Shown here: positions 9,051 through 17,014 of the stretch, piece by piece
Layout: each line of letters starts with the position of its first letter
How positions within the stretch are numbered: position 1 is the stretch's first letter
From: Alistipes sp.
Lineage (GTDB): Bacteria > Bacteroidota > Bacteroidia > Bacteroidales > Rikenellaceae
Direction: 5' to 3'
NCBI GenBank assembly: GCA_017547175.1
Contig: JAFYQI010000008.1
Coordinates: 434,001-498,000, forward strand
DNA length: 64,000 nt
The notes under the pieces: model-generated
Databases searched by the model: none
Told to the model about the DNA's origin: nothing
Seen by the model: only the letters and a program-made list of their open reading frames with translations
Position numbers and translations under genes: made by a program

Positions 9051-10310
9051 ATGGCAACAGGAACGCATAAAACCGAAGAACAAACCCGCAGACGATGGTT
9101 TACGGGAGATCGGGTGTTGTGGATCATTGTGGCGGTTTTGGCCATCGTGTCGATCCTGGTGGTCTATTCTTCGACCGCCAAGATGGCCTATGATGCACGC
9201 ACGGTGCGTACAACAGCCCACTTTCTGCGTCAGCAACTGCTTATTCTCTTTTTGAGTCTCAGTGTGATGATCGTGGTACAGCGACTCAACAGCCGCTTCT
9301 ACCATGCTGCCTCACGATGGGTCTATTATCTGAGCCTACTACTTACGTTGACCGTCTACTTTCTGGGCACAACGACCAATGGCGCAGCTCGTTGGATTCC
9401 GCTCGGACCTTTCCAATTTCAGCCTTCTGAGGCACTGAAGGTGGCTACCGTAATGTTCCTAGCCCTGCAATTGGCGGCTCGTCAAACCAAGATCGACAAG
9501 ATTCGCATTGTCCCCTCATGGCGATTTTGGACCTGGTATAAGGACCGCACGCAACGACGTATATGGCGCGAAGGAACCTATCCGATTCTCTTGCCCGTAG
9601 TGGCTGCCTGTGCTGTCATTTTACCGGCTCATACCTCTTCAGCGGCGCTGCTCTTTTTAGCCTCATGGGTTATGATGTTGGTCGGACGTGTACGCAGCAG
9701 CGAACTCATAAAACTCATCGGTTGGGCTTTTGTAGGCTTTGCATTGCTCATGGCCCTAAACTTGGGACGTGGCGAAACAGCCGAAGGTCGTCTTTCGACA
9801 TGGGTTAAATTGTGGGTCTTACCCCAAGACACCAAACCGATTGAGGATTTAACTGACACCGAACGATCGATGATTGCCATCCACAACGGCGGTGTATTGG
9901 GTGTAGGTGCGGGACAGAGCTCTATTCGCGTTGAGATGATACACCCCGAGAGTGACTATGCATTTGCCTTCTTTGTGGAAGAGTACGGCTTGTTGTTGGG
10001 ATTGGCCTTGATGATGCTCTACCTTTGGATCTTCTTCCGCGCCATCGAGATTTTCCGACAATGTGGTACAGCCTTTCCGGGGTTATTGGTGCTAGGGTTG
10101 GCACTCATGATCACCTGTCAGGCTCTGCTACATATCATGGTGACCGTCAATCTGATTCCTGAAACAGGTCAGACACTGCCCCTAATCTCGCGAGGTGGAT
10201 CCTCAACCCTTTTTACCGCTATTGCTTTGGGCATGATCCTCAGCGTTAGTCGCCAAAATGAGGAGCACTCACACGACAAACCGAGAAGTGAAAGTATGTT
10301 GGAAAAATAA
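9051..10310 (+). CDS. ftsW: septal peptidoglycan polymerase FtsW (SEDS family)
   Basis: A 419-residue SEDS protein with about ten membrane helices. Family hallmarks include A-A-R-W-I-P-L-G-P-F-Q-F-Q-P-S-E near residues 110-125 and the C-terminal segment P-E-T-G-Q-T-L-P-L-I-S-R-G-G-S-S. Paired with FtsI it polymerises septal glycan. The dcw location supports FtsW over RodA. In most relatives murG, murC, ftsQ, ftsA and ftsZ would follow; here the next gene is an S4-domain protein 17 bases on, and the operon then ends. Confidence 0.93.
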   Translation: MATGTHKTEEQTRRRWFTGDRVLWIIVAVLAIVSILVVYSSTAKMAYDARTVRTTAHFLRQQLLILFLSLSVMIVVQRLNSRFYHAASRWVYYLSLLLTLTVYFLGTTTNGAARWIPLGPFQFQPSEALKVATVMFLALQLAARQTKIDKIRIVPSWRFWTWYKDRTQRRIWREGTYPILLPVVAACAVILPAHTSSAALLFLASWVMMLVGRVRSSELIKLIGWAFVGFALLMALNLGRGETAEGRLSTWVKLWVLPQDTKPIEDLTDTERSMIAIHNGGVLGVGAGQSSIRVEMIHPESDYAFAFFVEEYGLLLGLALMMLYLWIFFRAIEIFRQCGTAFPGLLVLGLALMITCQALLHIMVTVNLIPETGQTLPLISRGGSSTLFTAIALGMILSVSRQNEEHSHDKPRSESMLEK

Positions 10311-10327
10311 AGCCAATAGATAAGCCA

Positions 10328-10726
10328 ATGGACGATATTCGATTAGACAAATACCTTTGGGCCGTACGCATCTTTAAGACCCGCAGTGATGCCGCCGATG
10401 CAATCCGCAACAATCGCGTATTGGTCAATGATGCCTACGCAAAGCCTTCGCGTGAGGTGAAGATTGGCGACCGAATCTCGGTACGCCGCCAAGCTGTTAC
10501 CTATCAATATAAGGTACTCGATCTGGTATCAAGCCGCCAAGGAGCAAAAAATGTACCTCAATACTGCCTCGACATCACTCCGCAGGAGGAGTTGGATAAA
10601 CTGAATGTGCCACGCGAAACCATCTTCGTCTTTCGCGATCGTGGGGCAGGACGTCCCACCAAGAAAGAACGCCGCGAGTTGGATTCACTGATGGAGGGGT
10701 TCTTCTACGGAGATGACGAGGATTAA
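10328..10726 (+). CDS. S4-domain RNA-binding protein (Hsp15-like)
   Basis: A 132-residue protein whose residues about 4-60 are an S4 RNA-binding domain (I-R-L-D-K-Y-L-W-A-V-R-I-F-K-T-R then V-N-D-A-Y-A-K-P-S-R-E-V-K-I-G-D). The basic/acidic C-terminal tail (G-R-P-T-K-K-E-R-R) matches the Hsp15/HslR group, which binds stalled 50S subunits carrying nascent chains. It is the last gene of the dcw operon, 17 bases after ftsW. It converges on pth across a strong bidirectional terminator. In other Bacteroidota, as I recall, this gene often runs with rplY and pth, so its placement on the opposite strand here may reflect a local inversion. Confidence 0.85.
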   Translation: MDDIRLDKYLWAVRIFKTRSDAADAIRNNRVLVNDAYAKPSREVKIGDRISVRRQAVTYQYKVLDLVSSRQGAKNVPQYCLDITPQEELDKLNVPRETIFVFRDRGAGRPTKKERRELDSLMEGFFYGDDED

Positions 10727-10749
10727 TCCTCCGAAAACAAAGTACTGAA

Positions 10750-10788
10750 AATAGAAAAAGCTGTCCGTATTGGACAGCTTTTTCTATT
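10750..10788. terminator. bidirectional intrinsic terminator between S4 gene and pth
   Basis: A perfect 17-bp stem (10750-10766 with 10772-10788) with a five-base loop, AT-rich at the base and GC-rich at the tip, giving T-runs in both directions. It ends the dcw operon on the plus strand. On the minus strand its base overlaps the pth stop codon at 10784-10786. Confidence 0.9.
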
Positions 10789-11347
10789 TCTTATTGAAGT
10801 TGTTCATCGTCATTTGACATCCGACAGCAACAAACGAGAGTATCGCATCACCAAACAATTTTAAGCGTTCAGGGAGCGCTTTTTGCTCCTCCTCAGACCA
10901 TTTGCCCAACACATAGTCAACCTGATGACCGCGTGGGAAGTCACCTCCGACGCCAAAACGCATACGGGCAAAACCCTCCGTTCCGAGCAACTCGGCAATG
11001 TTCTTCAATCCGTTATGACCACCGGCCGATCCCTGAGGACGCAAACGCAACTGTCCAAAAGGGATAGCGATATCGTCCGAAATGACCAGTAGATTTTCCG
11101 GTTTAATCTTCTCCTGCTCCATCCAATAGCGCACCGCCTTGCCCGAAAGATTCATATAGGTCGAGGGCTTCAGCAGCAGCACCGTACGACCACGATGGCG
11201 CAAAGTTGCCATGTCGCCATAGCGCACAGTCGAAAACGAAGTGTTGGATACCCCGGCAAGGGCATCCAACACATTGAAACCAATGTTGTGACGGGTATCG
11301 GCATACTCCGAGCCGATGTTTCCCAATCCAACAATGAGATATTTCAT
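10784..11347 (-). CDS. pth: peptidyl-tRNA hydrolase
   Basis: A 187-residue enzyme that releases peptides from prematurely dissociated peptidyl-tRNA. Active-site residues sit at family positions: N10 (G-L-G-N), H20 (D-T-R-H-N-I-G-F) and D92 (S-D-D-I-A-I-P-F-G). The S-A-G-G-H-N-G-L-K motif is also present. It lies 12 bases downstream of the L25 gene in the same transcript and ends within a bidirectional terminator. Length is normal. Confidence 0.96.
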   Translation of the reverse strand: MKYLIVGLGNIGSEYADTRHNIGFNVLDALAGVSNTSFSTVRYGDMATLRHRGRTVLLLKPSTYMNLSGKAVRYWMEQEKIKPENLLVISDDIAIPFGQLRLRPQGSAGGHNGLKNIAELLGTEGFARMRFGVGGDFPRGHQVDYVLGKWSEEEQKALPERLKLFGDAILSFVAVGCQMTMNNFNKK

Positions 11348-11359
11348 GCTGTTTTAAGA

Positions 11360-11932
11360 CTATCTCTCAGCAGCAGCAGCACCACGAGCGGCACGAGTCA
11401 TGCGAACAGCGCAGACAGCAGTCGTAGCGGGCGTCACGAACTTGAGGTTCTCAACAGCGAGGTCACCTACGAAGATGGTCTTACCCAAACCGAGCGTCGT
11501 TACATCAACAACGATCTCATCGGGCAGGTTCTCAGCCAGAGCGCTAACAGTTACCTTACGAGCCGACAGCACGAGCTTACCACCGACCTTTACACCCTCA
11601 GCGTTACCGGTCAGACGTACGGGAACGGCTACCGATACGGGCTTACCATCAGCAACACGGAAGAAATCAACGTGGAGCAGCTCCTCACGAACGGGGTGCC
11701 ACTGAGCCTCACGCATAACAGCCTTCTCAACCTTCTCGCCGAAGTGGAACTCAACGATGTACGAGTTGGGGGTGTAGATCAGAGCCTTGATCTCGCGGGG
11801 ATCGATCGTGAAGCTTACGGTCTCACCGTTACCACAAAGCACGCAGGGTACCAGACCCTCGCGACGAACAGCCTTAGCTGCCTTCTTGCCGAAGTCGTTA
11901 CGCTCAACGGCATTTACAACGATAGTTTTCAT
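11360..11932 (-). CDS. rplY: 50S ribosomal protein L25 / general stress protein Ctc
   Basis: A 190-residue long-form L25 (Ctc/TL5) that binds 5S rRNA. The N-terminal L25 domain occupies roughly residues 1-95 (R-N-D-F-G-K-K-A-A-K-A-V-R-R-E-G near the start, then H-V-D-F-F-R-V) and a beta-barrel Ctc domain follows. The C-terminus is a short Ala/Arg-rich tail (A-R-G-A-A-A-A-E-R). A complete promoter lies upstream (12023-12053). Strong codon bias, with very few Leu TTA/CTA and Ser TCA codons, leaves a long open frame on the opposite strand that is not a gene. It forms an operon with pth. Confidence 0.94.
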   Translation of the reverse strand: MKTIVVNAVERNDFGKKAAKAVRREGLVPCVLCGNGETVSFTIDPREIKALIYTPNSYIVEFHFGEKVEKAVMREAQWHPVREELLHVDFFRVADGKPVSVAVPVRLTGNAEGVKVGGKLVLSARKVTVSALAENLPDEIVVDVTTLGLGKTIFVGDLAVENLKFVTPATTAVCAVRMTRAARGAAAAER

Positions 11933-12022
11933 AGTGTTTGAAAATGTTTAAAATGTTAAACCACCGACGGTTCTCAACGTAATTTCAAGGAATTACATCC
12001 CAATACCGTCTGTTTTGGACTG

Positions 12023-12053
12023 CAAAGATAGAACTGAAAAACCAAAAATCAAA
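12023..12053 (-). promoter_or_regulatory. promoter of rplY-pth
   Basis: On the minus strand a TTTG -33 box (12050-12053) is followed after 19 bases by TATCTTTG (12023-12030), an exact Bacteroidota promoter. It lies 91 bases upstream of the rplY start, implying a leader of about 85 bases. Confidence 0.75.
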
Positions 12054-12132
12054 ATTAAATCGATTTTTTCCTGCTCCAGCATGCCAATGCGATCTCAAAG
12101 CAACTGTTTATCATCTTGCACGTTGCATCAAA

Positions 12133-12167
12133 AACAGGTGTTACCCGCTTTATCGGCAACACCTGTT
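12133..12167 (-). terminator. intrinsic terminator after rhodanese gene
   Basis: An inverted repeat of 10 bp (12133-12142 with 12158-12167) with a 15-base loop. On the minus strand it is followed by a short T-run. It lies 22 bases past the stop of the rhodanese lipoprotein gene. Confidence 0.65.
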
Positions 12168-12188
12168 GATTAGTCCAAATTCTGCTGT

Positions 12189-12569
12189 TCACTGCACCTT
12201 CTCGCCCGTCCAGGAGAGAATACCCCCATCAAGCTCCACGACCTCAAATCCGGCCTTTACGACCTGCTCGGCGGCGAGCTTACTGCGACGTCCGCTGCGA
12301 CAATAGAGTGCCACGGGACGCGCGGGGTCGAGCGTAGCGATCTCGGCTGCGAAGGTCGCACCGTTCACATCCATATTCACCGCTTCGGGGATGTGCCCCT
12401 CAGCATATTCGGCGGGCGTACGGACATCCACCAGCTGCACACCCTCACGGGCAATTTCGCGAGCAAAGGTTTCGGCATCGACCGAGCGGAAGGTCGCCTT
12501 CGGAACACAACCGAACAGTAGCGACAAGAGACCACACAATGTCATCGTGATTTTCAAATTTCGTTTCAT
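12189..12569 (-). CDS. rhodanese-domain lipoprotein
   Basis: A 126-residue exported protein with a lipobox ending at C21 (S-L-L-F-G-C) followed by a single rhodanese domain. The active-site loop is C90-R-S-G-R-R-S and the H-I-P-E-A-V-N motif precedes it. Such proteins carry sulfane sulfur or act in periplasmic redox chemistry; the substrate is unknown. A longer open frame starting at GTG 12611 is not used, because it would begin inside the promoter (12591-12622). It is monocistronic with its own promoter and terminator. Confidence 0.85.
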   Translation of the reverse strand: MKRNLKITMTLCGLLSLLFGCVPKATFRSVDAETFAREIAREGVQLVDVRTPAEYAEGHIPEAVNMDVNGATFAAEIATLDPARPVALYCRSGRRSKLAAEQVVKAGFEVVELDGGILSWTGEKVQ

Positions 12570-12590
12570 AGGTTCTTGATATCTGTTTCC

Positions 12591-12622
12591 CAAAGATACG
12601 ATATTTTCCACACATGCACAAA
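12591..12622 (-). promoter_or_regulatory. promoter of rhodanese lipoprotein gene
   Basis: On the minus strand TTTG (12619-12622), a 20-base spacer and TATCTTTG (12591-12598) make a full Bacteroidota promoter 22 bases before the ATG at 12569. Its position fixes the start codon. Confidence 0.75.
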
Positions 12623-12623
12623 A

Positions 12624-12652
12624 AAGGGGATGCTCTCGATGAGCATCCCCTT
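12624..12652 (-). terminator. intrinsic terminator of SusC-SusD-lipoprotein operon
   Basis: A 12-bp GC-rich stem (12624-12635 with 12641-12652) with a five-base loop. On the minus strand it is followed by a run of six Ts. It lies 38 bases past the stop of the third gene of the operon and just upstream of the next gene's promoter. Confidence 0.85.
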
Positions 12653-12690
12653 GCTTTTAGTTCATCTCCCGAAAGAGACGATTCACATGC

Positions 12691-14928
12691 TTAGTAAAGC
12701 AGCGGCGAACCAACCTTCTTCTGGTAGAACTCGGCACCTGTTACGGCTGCGTTGCTCTGGAACTTCATACCGCGAAGCATATCCTCCAGATCACGCTCGT
12801 GCATCTCAGGCTGCTCCGAACCCGTAGCCGAAGTTGTCGTGTGCGGCGGGCAGGGATCTACGAAGATCTGCGTCGGGCTGAGGATCGAACCATCAGCAGC
12901 TACCGTGTGCTTCGTTACGAGGTTAGTTTCACCGCTCACTACGCCCGGCAGGTAGCTCAAGAACGAGCCAGCCGAGTTCTTCTTAGCCGAGAAGGCACCG
13001 TTGTTGAAGATACCGTCATCCTTCTGCTTGCTCGTATCGGTCGTCGTGCAGTAGTTGCCTGAAATATCGAACGTGATCTCCTGCTTCGAACCGTTCACCG
13101 TACGGATATCCATACCGGCCATGTTCATGTTACGAGCATCGCCATCCTTCTTAGCCATGATGAAGAGGTTGTTCTTCACCGTGAACGTACTACCTGAAGG
13201 AACTTGACGGAGGTCGAACATGTAGCGACCCGACGAACGCGTCGAGAAGTTCAGGATCGTGTTGTTCTCCATCGTGATGTGGTAGTGTACGTTCTCAGGC
13301 CATGCCAAGTTGGCGTTGTTATCGCGGAAGATGGCACGACGAGGCGAATCGTAGAATACATTGCCACGGAATACCGTGTTCGTAAATACGTTCGACTTCG
13401 GCGTCTTACCGTCACTGTCGATCCAGCAGTAACCCTGACCGTTGTTGTCATAGTAACCGCAGTTCACGAAGATACAGTTCTCCACGATGATGTTCTCGAA
13501 TACCTTACGCTTAGCACCCTGTACACGGATGAAACCACGTACCATGCGCTCGAAGATACAGTTACGTGCCTCAAACGACGAGAATACCACGCCCATACCG
13601 TTCGAGTACATGTTGGCGAAGTAGTTACCCGTAGCCGAGCCATCACCAAAGTTCTTAGCCGTCGGGCAGTCGAAGTGGATGTTCTCGAAGATTACCGACT
13701 TCACGTTGATCTCAGCATCACCCTCACCGGTCTGCGGCTGACGACCAAACATAAAGTTACACGAGTTGGGAGCGTTACCTACAACAGCCGTACCACCCAG
13801 GAATACCTTGGCCTTATCCTTACCAGCCTGGATATCGGCGGGGTTAGTAGCCAGCGTAAAGCCCTTACACAGCGTGGGGCTCTGGTGGAAGTAGTAGCTC
13901 TTACCACCGTCAAGGTAGAAGATCGAACCCTCAGCCATTGTAGCGTCAGCCGTGTAGTTCACCAACCACTCGTCGAGACGAGCAGCCTGACGATCGTTAG
14001 CACCCGGAACCGAGTCGTTCTGAATGTAAAGCTCATCCCACTTCAGCTCGACGGGATCACCCGGCGTACCATCCGTACGCGGCGTAACGGTATTGTAAAC
14101 AGCATCTACAAATACGGGGACATTCTCGTTTACGGCCTTGATTACATAAACCGAGTTCTCGTCCAGACCCTCTACGTCAACATAACCCTGGGCCAACTCC
14201 TCAGCCGAAACATAGTACTTGCTCCACTTAGGATCAATGGCAGCCGTAGCGTTCGTGGGCGACGGCGTGATGGTCAGGTAGTGGAATACGAAGTTACCAT
14301 CGGCATCAACCTCAAAGTTCTCCTTCATCGTACCGTTAGCATCATCACCGGCCGTAGCGTATACGCGGTCGAAGTTTACACGGAACGAGGTCTTCGTAAT
14401 CTTGCTCACGTTCAGCATGAGCGGCGTCAGATAGCGCTCACCCGTATCGTAGCCGCACCAGTCAGCCCAGTGACGACCGTCACCGTAGCCATACCACTTC
14501 GAGTGATAGCCCTCACCCTTGTGCGAAAGGGTACGGATGGCAAAACGATACGAAGTAGCATACTCCAGGTCCTTAACCAGCAGGTCGAGTACCTCAGGAC
14601 CTACGATGGTATCGAGTACCAAGCGACCGGCAGCAGCCGACTCCTCCCAAGCCTGCTCACCACCCGATACGTTGGGCAGCAGACCAACACGAATCTGATA
14701 ACCGGCGCAGCCGTGTACACCGTACCAATAGAGCTGAATATCGTTGATATTCTTTACACCGCACGCATAAGGCTCGCTATCGCCCTTATTCGTGTTGTGG
14801 TCTTTACGGAACATGGTCATAAACTCACGCTCCGTCACTTCACCTTCAACCCCGCTCTCGTCGTTCGTACAAGCGGCGAACGGCAGGGCGAAGAGTGCCA
14901 GCAAAAGATATAAAGATAACTTTTTCAT
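12691..14928 (-). CDS. surface lipoprotein, FN3-like plus beta-helix (DUF4957/DUF5123-type)
   Basis: A 745-residue lipoprotein with lipobox ending at C20 (L-P-F-A-A-C). The acidic residues just after Cys (T-N-D-E-S) resemble the Bacteroidota surface-export signal. Residues about 50-160 look like a fibronectin-III-type fold (I-Q-L-Y-W-Y-G, Y-R-F-A-I-R-T). The second half (about 360-740) is rich in short repeats with N and G turns, such as I-F-E-N-I-H-F, I-V-E-N-C-I-F-V-N-C and M-E-N-N-T-I-L, as expected for a right-handed parallel beta-helix. The layout fits lipoproteins annotated DUF4957/DUF5123 that follow SusD. It probably binds or cleaves the glycan imported by the adjacent SusCD, but no catalytic residues are identified. 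Confidence 0.75.
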   Translation of the reverse strand: MKKLSLYLLLALFALPFAACTNDESGVEGEVTEREFMTMFRKDHNTNKGDSEPYACGVKNINDIQLYWYGVHGCAGYQIRVGLLPNVSGGEQAWEESAAAGRLVLDTIVGPEVLDLLVKDLEYATSYRFAIRTLSHKGEGYHSKWYGYGDGRHWADWCGYDTGERYLTPLMLNVSKITKTSFRVNFDRVYATAGDDANGTMKENFEVDADGNFVFHYLTITPSPTNATAAIDPKWSKYYVSAEELAQGYVDVEGLDENSVYVIKAVNENVPVFVDAVYNTVTPRTDGTPGDPVELKWDELYIQNDSVPGANDRQAARLDEWLVNYTADATMAEGSIFYLDGGKSYYFHQSPTLCKGFTLATNPADIQAGKDKAKVFLGGTAVVGNAPNSCNFMFGRQPQTGEGDAEINVKSVIFENIHFDCPTAKNFGDGSATGNYFANMYSNGMGVVFSSFEARNCIFERMVRGFIRVQGAKRKVFENIIVENCIFVNCGYYDNNGQGYCWIDSDGKTPKSNVFTNTVFRGNVFYDSPRRAIFRDNNANLAWPENVHYHITMENNTILNFSTRSSGRYMFDLRQVPSGSTFTVKNNLFIMAKKDGDARNMNMAGMDIRTVNGSKQEITFDISGNYCTTTDTSKQKDDGIFNNGAFSAKKNSAGSFLSYLPGVVSGETNLVTKHTVAADGSILSPTQIFVDPCPPHTTTSATGSEQPEMHERDLEDMLRGMKFQSNAAVTGAEFYQKKVGSPLLY

Positions 14929-14948
14929 AGCGTTATAGTCGCTTTAGA

Positions 14949-16994
14949 TTAATAACCATAGTAGTTCTTGTACACACCACCACTACGCAGAATCACGTCG
15001 TTCGGGTAAGGCAGGATGTAACGTACGACGGGCAGATTGTTAAGGCTCTCCTCGGTAAACATCTCCTCTACACCGTTGCGAACCAACTGCACAACACCCT
15101 GCGGATTGATGCGCATGAAGCCGAAGAACGAGTAGCATACGCTGTCGCTCGGACGACCGATACCCTCATCATACCACGACGAGTTGATGAAGAAGTCCGA
15201 ATACTGGTAATCAGCATACTGACCCGTGTTGATCTCCGTCTCATAGAGGCAGTTCGGGTAGAACTCGATTACGTCCAACGTCGTGTTGGGATAGATATCC
15301 ACATTCTGCGGGTTGTTGTTCGTGTGCGTAACACCGTCGTTATTAACCGTCGTTGCCTTATAGTAAATACGGTAAGGAATGTAATCGTAGAAGGTCTCCT
15401 CCTTGCCATCATAAACCGATACGAGCTCCGTCCAGTTCGAACCACCAGCCATAGCCTCGGCAACACCGTAGTAACGCATGAACGAGTAGGCAATAGCCTC
15501 GCTATAGAGGTTGTTGCGCACCAGGTCACGCCAACGCATGTTCTCACCACCAAACTCCAGCTTACGCTCGTCGAGAACGGCCTTCAGGAAGTCCTCCTTC
15601 GAACCCTGAACACCTGCCAGATATGCATCTACCTTGGCGGCATCGCCAAAGGCACGCATGCGAACCTGCTTCAGAGCGTCGATAGCCTCGGCGGTCGGGC
15701 CCTCGTTCACCTCATTGGCGGCCTCAGCATACATCAGCAGCACGTCAGCGTAGCGCATCAGCGGGTAGTTGATACCCGTGTTGCCGCTCGTCTCAACGCC
15801 CAGCGACGGACCCCAGAATTTCGACCACTTGTTGTTGCGAACCGTCAGGTGGTTGCGCAGGTTGGGAATACCATTGTAGGTGTAGTCCCACAGACCATTC
15901 ACGAAATCACGACGCTTGTCAGCCTCGTCGAAGAAGAAGCGGTAGAATGCGCTGAGGCAAGCACCACCATTCGATGCACCCCAGATGTTGGGAGCAACCG
16001 AAGCACCCTCATACACAGCACCCGAAGGACCGTGGATGTAACCGATCGAACCGGTCGAGTTCTTTGCGAAGGGAATCTCGAAGATCGGGTCATCATTGTT
16101 CGTCACGATGTAGTTACACTCGTCGATAAATACGCGGTTGAAGGGCTTAGCCAGCGTGTGCGTACCCGACTCGATAACCTTACCGGCATACTCCATGGCG
16201 GTCTGATAGTACTCCTTGTAGTTGGCCGGACGCTCCATCGTACCGTAGTTCTTCGCATTGGCCTTGTCGGGACGCAGCGAGTAACCACCGGCCGTGAGGG
16301 CCATACGGGCAATCATACCCCAAGCGAACTCCTTCGATACGCGCTCAACACCATAGTCGAGTTCCGAAGCGAACTTCATCTTCTCCGAAGCAACCTTCAG
16401 GTCAGCGATCAGGGCATCGTGGATAGCCGTACGATCGGTAACGGGCAGCAAGAGAGCCGTATTGTCGTCAGCCTCCGAAGTCGGCGTCATCGAGAAGGGA
16501 ACATCACCCCAGAGCACTACCAGGTCGTGGTAGAACACGGCGCGGAGAACCTTAGCCTCACCCAGCATCTGCTCCAGCTCGGCCTTCTCATCCTCATCCT
16601 CGCAATTTACATAATAGTCGCTCTCCTGGAGCTTTGCAATAAAGTTGTTGGCATACTCAACACCTACATAGGCAGCATTCCAAGCCTTCGAACCGGCCGA
16701 ACCAAGCGGCGTCGAATCGAAACGACGGTAGCTGTCGTCCGTAGCGGTCTCCGTACCCGAAGCCCACATGTCGACATCGCTGTTCAGACAGAGGTTGGCC
16801 AGGTAGTAGTTACCATAGGTATTGCCATTGAGCAGCTGAGCATACACACCGTTCAGAGCACGGCTGATCTCAGACTTCTTCGTAAAAATATACTCGTCGT
16901 CGTACTTCGAGGGTGACTCGACCTCCAAGAAGTTCTCACACGAAGCGAAGCCGAACGCGACAAGAGCTAAAATGAATAACTTTTTCAGTTTCAT
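14949..16994 (-). CDS. SusD/RagB-family nutrient-binding lipoprotein
   Basis: A 681-residue SusD-like protein, lipobox at C19 (F-G-F-A-S-C) followed by E-N-F-L-E-V. The SusD helical TPR-like scaffold is recognisable from I-S-R-A-L-N-G-V-Y-A-Q-L, A-K-V-L-R-A-V-F-Y-H-D-L-V, Y-P-L-M-R-Y-A-D-V-L-L-M-Y-A-E-A-A-N-E and the R-R-D-F region. SusD forms the lid over its SusC transporter at the cell surface and captures ligands. The gene follows SusC by 20 bases and precedes the beta-helix lipoprotein by 20 bases. Codon bias suggests high expression. Ligand unknown. Confidence 0.93.
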   Translation of the reverse strand: MKLKKLFILALVAFGFASCENFLEVESPSKYDDEYIFTKKSEISRALNGVYAQLLNGNTYGNYYLANLCLNSDVDMWASGTETATDDSYRRFDSTPLGSAGSKAWNAAYVGVEYANNFIAKLQESDYYVNCEDEDEKAELEQMLGEAKVLRAVFYHDLVVLWGDVPFSMTPTSEADDNTALLLPVTDRTAIHDALIADLKVASEKMKFASELDYGVERVSKEFAWGMIARMALTAGGYSLRPDKANAKNYGTMERPANYKEYYQTAMEYAGKVIESGTHTLAKPFNRVFIDECNYIVTNNDDPIFEIPFAKNSTGSIGYIHGPSGAVYEGASVAPNIWGASNGGACLSAFYRFFFDEADKRRDFVNGLWDYTYNGIPNLRNHLTVRNNKWSKFWGPSLGVETSGNTGINYPLMRYADVLLMYAEAANEVNEGPTAEAIDALKQVRMRAFGDAAKVDAYLAGVQGSKEDFLKAVLDERKLEFGGENMRWRDLVRNNLYSEAIAYSFMRYYGVAEAMAGGSNWTELVSVYDGKEETFYDYIPYRIYYKATTVNNDGVTHTNNNPQNVDIYPNTTLDVIEFYPNCLYETEINTGQYADYQYSDFFINSSWYDEGIGRPSDSVCYSFFGFMRINPQGVVQLVRNGVEEMFTEESLNNLPVVRYILPYPNDVILRSGGVYKNYYGY

Positions 16995-17014
16995 AGTCTT
17001 CTCTTTTTAGTCGA

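Noticed and set aside
11195..11941. 248-codon frame opposite rplY and pth
   Set aside because: It spans two well-supported genes on the other strand and has low-complexity Ser/Thr content; a codon-bias artefact.
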